DNA from: Saprospiraceae bacterium
GTDB taxonomy: Bacteria > Bacteroidota > Bacteroidia > Chitinophagales > Saprospiraceae
Length of the DNA stretch: 21,106 nt
Assembly (NCBI GenBank): GCA_013002625.1
Contig: JABDJE010000252.1
Span: 1-21,106, forward strand
Direction of reading: 5' to 3'
The notes beneath the pieces were generated by a model. That model was not told the origin of the DNA, searched no databases, and saw only the letters and a list, made by a program, of their open reading frames with translations. Of the stretch, positions 15,296 through 21,106 are shown piece by piece (positions within the stretch are counted from its first letter, which is position 1; the number at the start of each line of letters is the position of its first letter). The translations under genes and the position numbers were made by a program.

Positions 15296-16864
15296 TTAAT
15301 CTATACAATCTTCAATAACGGCTTCAAATGTTGTTCCTGATGAAACTTCAAATCCCGCATCCAATATCATGTCAATTGCAGCTGCAAATTTAACATTGGT
15401 CATACTGCTAATTTCAGCGGTGGCCAGGATATGTTGCTTTGCATAAAAGCTGTCCTGGGTTAATAAGGTAATAACCAATGAATCTCCATCGCAATCGACC
15501 AGGGCACAGCCTTCGTCAACCATACCATCGCAATCATTATCAATGCCGTCACAGATTTCTACGGCAGCAGGATTAATGAGGTCATTGGTGTCATCACAAT
15601 CTGTATTATCCGCTATATATCCATTTGGCGCGACACAGCCAAATACCGACACATTCGGATTTCCATATCCATCCTTATCGGAATCCTTATAAAAATTAGA
15701 CTCAGATGGACAATCCATTTTCATTGTATTGAGTCCATAGGTGATATCAGATATAAGTAAACACCCTGAATCAAAAAACGGATAGCTTCCCCAGGCACCA
15801 TCAAACTGCCCGTAGGTCGTTCCATTGTCAGGATAAGTATCATAGTATCCAATCAGTGTAGGTGTCGTCGGATCAGTCAAATCATAAACTTTCATCCCAT
15901 CTTCATAATAGGAAATATACAAAGTGTCGTTGTGTACAAATGGATTGTGGGGTCTAAGATCGGTCTCTATCGTGGTAATCGGATCCTTAAACGTATGAAT
16001 GAGTTGAATATCATTGACGGGATCTCCTAGATTGGTAAGGTCCATTACGCCTATAGGTTGACCCGCTGGTAATTCCTCAGCATAATACGAATAGATACCC
16101 GAGCTATGGTTCCAACTGCTGTGATTGTAACCTGGAGAATCATAATCGCCCAGCAGTTCAATGTTATTTAAATTTGTTAAATCCCACACATAATACCCCA
16201 GATAGCCATGCGAACAATAAGCGGTATCGTTCTGAACATATAGATCATGGACGTAGTAATTTTCTGTAATATCGCCAACCTCTTCATCAAAAAAGACAGT
16301 ATCGATCATCGTAGGATTATCCGGTGTTGTCAGGTCAAGAATTACCAGTCCTTCCTGATCATTGGAAGACCCTCCACCAGGATTGTTTTTATCTAAGGTT
16401 GCATATAGTTTTGCCGTCGCCGTGTCGATAAAGATATTGTGGGCCTGCCCGAAAAAGGCTGTTGTTGTCAGTACATGAGAAACACTACCTCCTGGCAAGG
16501 CTGACAAATCAAAAATATGCAAGCCCTCCGCACAACCATCACATACCGCATAGGCATAGTCGTCATAGGTCTTAAAATCTCTCCAGGTATTAGTCTCACC
16601 ACCATCAAATCCGTACACGCGTTGTGGGTTGGCACAGTCGCTGACATCAATAACCAGTATGGAATCCACATTGCCAATAATAGCATATTCGCTTCCATCA
16701 GATGCTGTATATCCCCATATATCGTTAAATATAAAATCACCGCCTATTGAAGGCATGCCAGGTGGGTTCCACTGACCCAATCGCGTCATATTAAGAGAAT
16801 CTTGTGAAAGAACAGGAAGCGCAGCCAAAAGAAACAGTAATAAGAATAAATGATTAAATTTCAT
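15296..16864 (-). CDS. secreted choice-of-anchor B protein with MopE-type metal-binding motif and coathanger C-terminus
   Basis: 522 residues. A signal peptide (1-20) is followed by a repeat region (about 25-390) of LVIVD/propeller type with recurring 'DxWGYTxxDGxEYAIIG', 'IxDxTxPxxPxxI' and 'YVWDLTNLNN' units, as in choice-of-anchor-B proteins. Residues 394-455 are Asp-rich (DSDKDGYGNPN, DCDDTNDLINPAAVEICDG, DNDCDGMVDEGC), a calcium-binding MopE-like motif. The last 67 residues form a GCX-COOH '3-coathanger' stack (AEISSMTNVKFAAAIDMIL, then DAGFEVSSGTTFEAVIEDC), an attachment module I associate with Saprospiria-like Bacteroidota. The likely location is the cell surface or outside. The role is unknown; adhesion or scaffold is a guess. 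Confidence 0.88.
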   Translation of the reverse strand: MKFNHLFLLLFLLAALPVLSQDSLNMTRLGQWNPPGMPSIGGDFIFNDIWGYTASDGSEYAIIGNVDSILVIDVSDCANPQRVYGFDGGETNTWRDFKTYDDYAYAVCDGCAEGLHIFDLSALPGGSVSHVLTTTAFFGQAHNIFIDTATAKLYATLDKNNPGGGSSNDQEGLVILDLTTPDNPTMIDTVFFDEEVGDITENYYVHDLYVQNDTAYCSHGYLGYYVWDLTNLNNIELLGDYDSPGYNHSSWNHSSGIYSYYAEELPAGQPIGVMDLTNLGDPVNDIQLIHTFKDPITTIETDLRPHNPFVHNDTLYISYYEDGMKVYDLTDPTTPTLIGYYDTYPDNGTTYGQFDGAWGSYPFFDSGCLLISDITYGLNTMKMDCPSESNFYKDSDKDGYGNPNVSVFGCVAPNGYIADNTDCDDTNDLINPAAVEICDGIDNDCDGMVDEGCALVDCDGDSLVITLLTQDSFYAKQHILATAEISSMTNVKFAAAIDMILDAGFEVSSGTTFEAVIEDCID

Positions 16865-16887
16865 TGTTTAAAGTATAAATGTAATTT

Positions 16888-16895
16888 CAAAAATA
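16888..16895 (-). promoter_or_regulatory. candidate -7 element for the choice-of-anchor B gene
   Basis: On the minus strand TATTTTTG fits TAnnTTTG and ends 23 nt before the ATG at 16864. It lies in the 31-bp gap to the divergent glycosylase gene, so the two promoters must overlap. No TTG at 19-21 nt is found upstream, so support is partial. Confidence 0.35.
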
Positions 16896-17504
16896 ATGTC
16901 AATTAAGGCCGCTAAAGCCCATCTTTCTAAAGACAAAATTCTCAAAGGGGTAATTCAGACTACTGAGATTTTAAAGTTACCAAATTCAGGGCACGTTTTC
17001 AATGAATTGGTGAAAGCTATCGTCTATCAGCAAATATCATACAAGGCGGCCGATAGCATTTATGCAAGATTTGTAGATCTGCTCAAAACAGAAGATTACC
17101 TGCCCAAATATATACTCAAATTTAAACCTGATGACTTGAGAGCTGTGGGTTTTTCAAGACAAAAAGCCCAATACGTGCTCAATATTGCCGAATTTTTTGA
17201 GGCTGAAAACCTAATGTCCGTAGATTGGAATGCTATGTCAGATGAAGATATACTTGGTTTGCTTACTCAAATTAAAGGCGTAGGAGAGTGGACTGTTCAA
17301 ATGATTCTCATATTTGAATTGGGTAGACCAGATGTATTGCCGGTCAAAGATCTGGCCATTCAACTGGTTGCCAAGGAGTTATACCAGTTAAAAAGCGAGA
17401 AAACAAAACTGTTGAGAGAAATTGAAGCAATTGGAGAGGCATGGAGACCTTTCAGAACATATGCTTCCTTATATTTGTGGGCCTGGAGAAGAGATAACTA
17501 CTAA
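16896..17504 (+). CDS. DNA-3-methyladenine glycosylase II (AlkA-like, HhH-GPD)
   Basis: 202 residues of the HhH-GPD superfamily. Seen: FNELVKAIVYQQISYKAADS (35-54), RAVGFSRQKAQYVLNIA (82-98), the helix-hairpin-helix LTQIKGVGEWTVQMILIF (123-140) and the catalytic Asp152 in LPVKDLAIQ. It removes alkylated purines from DNA by flipping the base and cleaving the glycosidic bond. No iron-sulfur cluster Cys are present, as expected for AlkA-type enzymes, and the E. coli N-terminal domain is absent, which is usual in short homologues. Its TAA stop shares one base with the next ATG (TAATG), so the deacylase is translationally coupled. It is divergent from the choice-of-anchor B gene. Confidence 0.92.
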   Translation: MSIKAAKAHLSKDKILKGVIQTTEILKLPNSGHVFNELVKAIVYQQISYKAADSIYARFVDLLKTEDYLPKYILKFKPDDLRAVGFSRQKAQYVLNIAEFFEAENLMSVDWNAMSDEDILGLLTQIKGVGEWTVQMILIFELGRPDVLPVKDLAIQLVAKELYQLKSEKTKLLREIEAIGEAWRPFRTYASLYLWAWRRDNY

Positions 17505-18442
17505 TGGAGAGGATAATTGGACGGTTTAACGGCCAAGAAAAAGGACCACTATTCATATGTTTTGCTGCTATGCACGGCAATGAACCAGCAGGCAAGCATG
17601 CTATTGACCTGGTATTCAAAATGCTGGAGGTGGAACCCATTAGTAACCCCGACTTTCATTATAAAGGCCGATTTGTTGGGCTAATAGGCAATATACAAGC
17701 TCTGCAGAAAGGCGAACGCTTTATTGAAAAAGACCTCAACCGACAATTCACTCTGGATAATATTTCACGGGTCATGAATGCCGATCACGCTCATTTGAAA
17801 AATGAAGAAAAAGAATTGCGTGAACTCATCGACACCATCAATAATGAAATTGAAGATTATCAGCCCGAAAAAATTCTATTTCTAGACCTTCACACAACTT
17901 CTTCTCATGGCGGTATATTTACCATCAGCGCCAATGATCCAGACTCAATCCGAATTGCGTCTGCACTGCATGCGCCCGTAATATTAGGTATGACACGAGG
18001 ACTTAGAGGCACCACAATGCACTTCTTTAATAATAACCACTTTGAAGCCAATACGATTTCGCTGACTTTTGAATCCGGACAGCATGAAGAAAAATTGTCT
18101 ATTAACCGTGCCATTTCTGCAATTATAAATTGTATGAAAGAGATTAATTCGGTTCAGAATGATCATGTAGAAAATTTTCATGAGGAGATATTGATAAAAT
18201 ATTCCGACAGACTCCCGAAAGTGGCTGAAATGCTTGAACGCCACCCTGTATATCCTGAAGAGGGCTTTGAAATGTTACCCGGTTATAAGAACTTTCAGTT
18301 TGTGCGTAAGGGAGAAGTCATAGCCAAAGATAAAAACGGTAATATTGCTGCTAAGGAAGATGGATTACTTCTTATGCCTTTATACCAGAAACAAGGTGAA
18401 GATGGATTCTTTATTATCAAAGTTGTAGAAGCACGCGTATGA
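17504..18442 (+). CDS. succinylglutamate desuccinylase/aspartoacylase (AstE/AspA) family zinc hydrolase
   Basis: 312 residues of the M14-like AstE/AspA family. Seen: AAMHGNEPAGKHAI with zinc ligands His24 and Glu27, KDLNRQF (76-82, substrate Asn-Arg), LFLDLHTTSSHGG with zinc ligand His130, and the catalytic TFESGQHEE (Glu190). The C-terminal beta domain (about 230-312) includes NFQFVRKGEVIAKDKNG. These enzymes hydrolyse N-acyl amino acids; the exact acyl group or amino acid cannot be read from sequence. Cytoplasmic, no signal peptide. It overlaps both neighbours (1 bp with the glycosylase, 4 bp with the next gene), so the three genes form one translational unit with no obvious pathway link. 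Confidence 0.88.
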   Translation: MERIIGRFNGQEKGPLFICFAAMHGNEPAGKHAIDLVFKMLEVEPISNPDFHYKGRFVGLIGNIQALQKGERFIEKDLNRQFTLDNISRVMNADHAHLKNEEKELRELIDTINNEIEDYQPEKILFLDLHTTSSHGGIFTISANDPDSIRIASALHAPVILGMTRGLRGTTMHFFNNNHFEANTISLTFESGQHEEKLSINRAISAIINCMKEINSVQNDHVENFHEEILIKYSDRLPKVAEMLERHPVYPEEGFEMLPGYKNFQFVRKGEVIAKDKNGNIAAKEDGLLLMPLYQKQGEDGFFIIKVVEARV

Positions 18443-18897
18443 TTCAGGAACGTTTTATTGATGAAGCGGTCATTGCACTTGATCAAAAAGGAGAGCACAT
18501 TGAGCAATCCTTGATGGATAACCAGGATGACTTCATCATCTATCTTAATGAAGAAATTTTTAAGGTATTTACTGAGGAAGAGACACAACTCTTGCTCTTT
18601 CTTGTCACGGTAATTCATCATGCTTACTTTACTCAATTCGGTGAAATTGAACCCATAGACATGGATGCATTCAATGCAAACGATGATAATAACTGGAAAC
18701 TTCGAGAAAGTTTTAAAAACTGGAATCAAGCCAAAGATGCTTTCTTTGAACAAACCAATCAAGAGGATGCATTGGCCTTTGTCGAAGACATGTTGGCAGA
18801 AGATGGAGATGACAAAATAGTTGTCAGCGATGCAGTTCAGGAGATCATCTTCATTACTGCTAAATCATTCATCGATACCTTAACGGCTAAAGCTTAA
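18439..18897 (+). CDS. conserved hypothetical protein in the glycosylase-deacylase operon
   Basis: 152 residues, acidic (clusters EDMLAEDGDD and NANDDNNW), predicted mainly helical, no signal peptide or membrane segment. The ATG overlaps the deacylase stop by 4 bp (ATGA), which strongly supports it as a real gene. A hydrophobic core TQLLLFLVTVIHHAYFTQFG lies near 48-67 and a helix QEIIFITAKSFIDTL near the end. I do not recognise the family. It is convergent with the protease gene and their 3' ends overlap by 11 bp (18887-18897). Confidence 0.8.
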   Translation: MIQERFIDEAVIALDQKGEHIEQSLMDNQDDFIIYLNEEIFKVFTEEETQLLLFLVTVIHHAYFTQFGEIEPIDMDAFNANDDNNWKLRESFKNWNQAKDAFFEQTNQEDALAFVEDMLAEDGDDKIVVSDAVQEIIFITAKSFIDTLTAKA

Positions 18898-21106
18898 CAA
18901 GGCGTTCTACGTATTTACCGCTATCGGAGACTATTTCTATAAAATATACCCCGTTAATTAATGCATTCACATCCAGCCGTTGTCCCGAAGCATTGGACTT
19001 GATATTACCAGTAAGCACATTTATGCCTTGAGCATTGAAAATCCTATATGATAAATCCTCGTTCGAATTCAGCTTTTCAATCCAAAGTACATGTTCGAAA
19101 GGATTTGGAAATAGCTTAATGACATTTGCAAGATTTTCTTCCACTGTGGATGTATTTAACTTAAGATTAAATTCAACAGTGAAGGAAGCGTCTGCGCAAA
19201 ACTCATCCCCCCTAAGTACTCTTAAAAAATAACTTCCTTCAGGGAGAGAGCCATTATATACAATGGAACTACTGTTATTACCTTGAGCTGTATACACAAC
19301 ATTTTGGAAAGCATCGTCCGTTGCGATTTCGACTACAAAATCACCATTAATCGTGGAGTTGAAGGTAATTTCCTGGAAGTCATCCAACTTTATATTTTCG
19401 CCGTTTGATGGAGAACTGATCAGGTCTGAATAATTTCTTGACTCCTTTACCACTTCAATGATTGTGGACGATACCAGATTGCCTTTATCATCACGGGCCT
19501 CCAGGATAAGATAATTGCTTCCTGACTTCAAGACACTTGTATCATCTACGTGTATAGATATCTTTTTCTCATTCAGAGCACTTACTTCGATTTCGGAAAT
19601 CAAACTCTCCATATTGGTAGTCGACAGACTAACCAATATATCATCCAAATTTTTACGATCGAGAAACGCGTCGAACACAAGGGGCTCACCTTCACACATA
19701 TACAAAATATGATCGCCTGGAACGAGGACAGGAAGGATGGAATTGGTAAAGCAAACTTCTATGGCCCAACTTTCAAATGAACCACCATCCAGAAATGCCA
19801 AATCTTCAAGGATCATTTGCCAGGCTCCGCCTGCGAATTTTCCATTAAAATCAGATAATGCTCTAAGTGGCTTATATATCATTTGATCTGTAGGTGGACA
19901 ATTGATTTGGGTTGTTTGAGACTGGTCATCAAATCCAAGATTAAAATCAATTTGATCATCGCATATTTCTGAAAAGAGAATTGTTTCACTGCCCTCATAA
20001 AACAATCTTGCTTCAAGGTCTCCTACGTATGAATGTCGACCTTTCAAAGAAGGGATATTTACATCTTCAACTGTAATGCCATAAGGAAAATTGATGGTAG
20101 ATACCACAGATGAGGGTGATCCATCCGAAATGTCAAATGGTCCATCATTGGAATACAGTCTTGTACAAAACAAGAGTGCCGTAGAAAACTGATAGGCTTC
20201 TGTCCAATCCGAGGACCCACAATTATTAGTTGTCATTCCGCGCCAGTAATATATAGTGGAAGCTTCAAGACCTGTGACTTCAATCTGCGGTGATTGAGAT
20301 GTCCCTTCAAACACAATAGTGTTAAAATCCTGATCTTCGGATACTTGTATCGTCCAGTTTTTGCCTGTCAGCGCTTCAATCGAAAAGGTGGTAATCAGGG
20401 AAAGGTTCTCTGTTCCATCAACTGGTGTCTCTAAAATTGGGAGATCCACTTGGCTCGCATTATATCGAATGATGATTTCACCATCAACATATGCATTGGC
20501 ATCTTCTGCGCGAATTATTATGGCGTAGGTTCCGTCACTCAATAAATTAAGATCATTGACATAAAGGGAATTGGCTTGATTGCTCATGCCCGAGTTTTGT
20601 GCAAATGAAATATCCAATTCTGCAGGTGCCTGCAATACTGTATAATTCACTGTGCCCATAAACAATCCCCCAATTGAGAAATCTACAACGAGGCTATCCT
20701 GTGTCTGTCCGCATACTTCAAAAACCGTATTCTCAAGTTCTATGGTATATGAGCAAAAACGACCATTTATAGACTGAACCCCCAGACCATCCGGATCCAG
20801 CCAGTATTGGAGGCTGTTCGTGCTGTCTCCATCACCAAACCATGATCGCCGAAACCAACCATAGGAGTCTGAGTCATCGTTGCCGCAAGCTGCAAAGCCG
20901 CCTTCAAGCTGCCCGATGATCTGTTTTTTGGTGTTGAATAATGGACTGCCCGATGATCCTCCTTCGGTTGTGCCGATATCCCAGTCATTGACTAGAATAT
21001 TGGTTGTATCTCCATTTGTAGGATCATAGCTAATTGGATTAAACTCAAAACTTATTCTTTTATCTTCTACCCCTGGATGATGGATGCACAGGCTTGTGTC
21101 CGGTAG
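18887..21106 (-). CDS. T9SS-secreted lysyl-endopeptidase-like serine protease, 5' end outside window
   Basis: The reading frame is open from the window edge (21106) to 18887, giving 739 visible residues; a TTG at 20665 is only an internal Leu. Visible residues 1-130 are the end of a chymotrypsin-fold protease: EGGSSGSPLF with the nucleophile Ser at visible residue 52 (bases 20951-20953), QIIGQLEGG, and SDSYG, whose Asp (residue 80, 20867-20869) aligns with the Lys-specificity Asp of Achromobacter lysyl endopeptidase; then LQYWLDPDGLG. Next come a beta region, a fibronectin-III-like domain (about 220-309), a proprotein-convertase P domain (about 311-453, HSYVGDLEARL...GGSFESWAIEVCF) and Ig-like linkers. 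The last about 75 residues are a T9SS sorting domain (LFPNPFEHVLWIE...GVYFIEIVS...YVERLVKL). The catalytic His and Asp and signal peptide lie beyond the window. Confidence 0.88.
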   Translation of the reverse strand, partial: LPDTSLCIHHPGVEDKRISFEFNPISYDPTNGDTTNILVNDWDIGTTEGGSSGSPLFNTKKQIIGQLEGGFAACGNDDSDSYGWFRRSWFGDGDSTNSLQYWLDPDGLGVQSINGRFCSYTIELENTVFEVCGQTQDSLVVDFSIGGLFMGTVNYTVLQAPAELDISFAQNSGMSNQANSLYVNDLNLLSDGTYAIIIRAEDANAYVDGEIIIRYNASQVDLPILETPVDGTENLSLITTFSIEALTGKNWTIQVSEDQDFNTIVFEGTSQSPQIEVTGLEASTIYYWRGMTTNNCGSSDWTEAYQFSTALLFCTRLYSNDGPFDISDGSPSSVVSTINFPYGITVEDVNIPSLKGRHSYVGDLEARLFYEGSETILFSEICDDQIDFNLGFDDQSQTTQINCPPTDQMIYKPLRALSDFNGKFAGGAWQMILEDLAFLDGGSFESWAIEVCFTNSILPVLVPGDHILYMCEGEPLVFDAFLDRKNLDDILVSLSTTNMESLISEIEVSALNEKKISIHVDDTSVLKSGSNYLILEARDDKGNLVSSTIIEVVKESRNYSDLISSPSNGENIKLDDFQEITFNSTINGDFVVEIATDDAFQNVVYTAQGNNSSSIVYNGSLPEGSYFLRVLRGDEFCADASFTVEFNLKLNTSTVEENLANVIKLFPNPFEHVLWIEKLNSNEDLSYRIFNAQGINVLTGNIKSNASGQRLDVNALINGVYFIEIVSDSGKYVERLVKL

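Noticed and set aside
18887..20665. Protease gene read as starting at the TTG at 20665
   Set aside because: Translating further upstream in the same frame gives an uninterrupted, clearly protease-like sequence to the window edge, so the TTG is an internal Leu codon.
20767..20988. Separate 73-aa minus-strand ORF
   Set aside because: It is another frame of the protease domain; the real frame encodes GGSSGSPL and related motifs here.
1..21106. Mobile element, CRISPR array, defence island or tRNA
   Set aside because: No transposase, integrase, repeat-spacer pattern, cas gene, toxin-antitoxin pair or tRNA cloverleaf was seen, and gene content and base use look uniform.

Overview
The window looks like a chromosomal segment of a Bacteroidota bacterium, probably of the Saprospiria/Lewinella type. 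Direct support: a type IX secretion (T9SS) C-terminal sorting domain on a secreted protease; a GCX-COOH '3-coathanger' C-terminus on a choice-of-anchor-B protein; a TonB-dependent receptor with a carboxypeptidase-regulatory-like domain; the bacillithiol enzyme BshA; and several TAnnTTTG-type -7 promoter elements with weak ribosome binding sites. The DNA is AT-rich throughout and densely coding. No intergenic gap exceeds about 130 bp. I see no tRNA, rRNA, CRISPR array, insertion sequence or phage gene.

Layout. 1-945 (+): end of a TPR-repeat protein cut by the window edge. 988-3947 (-): a two-gene metal-related unit, a small Cys-rich exported protein followed by an HMA-domain TonB receptor, closed by an intrinsic terminator at 944-981. 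4024-5475 (+): exported protein of unknown function. 5472-6365 (-): MerR regulator with a degenerate cobalamin-binding domain, divergent from bshA (6493-7629, +); a near-perfect 13-bp-arm inverted repeat lies between them. 7630-11084 (-): a compact run made of an outer-membrane barrel protein, an alkyltransferase-like (ATL) DNA-repair protein, a sulfotransferase-like P-loop protein, a fold-type IV aminotransferase, a DUF2147 protein and, after a small gap, a 78-aa conserved protein. 11182-11730 (+): a TrpF-like barrel lacking the catalytic Cys. 11731-13452 (-): rsmA, a YqeY-like gene and a DinB-like gene. 13506-14564 (+): pdxA. 14654-16864 (-): a choice-of-anchor-B/MopE-motif secreted protein and a glucosaminidase. 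16896-18897 (+): AlkA-like glycosylase, AstE/AspA-like deacylase and a small unknown protein with overlapping start/stop codons. 18887-21106 (-): a large T9SS-secreted lysyl-endopeptidase-like serine protease whose N-terminus lies beyond the window.

Most of this is housekeeping (rRNA methylation, vitamin B6, bacillithiol, base-excision repair, cell wall) mixed with Bacteroidota-specific envelope and secreted proteins. The most unusual features are the translationally compact sulfotransferase-like/aminotransferase pair with its ATL neighbour, the MerR-B12 regulator that has lost the residues that hold cobalamin together with the palindrome beside it, and the catalytically degenerate TrpF-like protein. 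I found no convincing wholly new multi-gene defence or mobile system; these are leads, not proofs.
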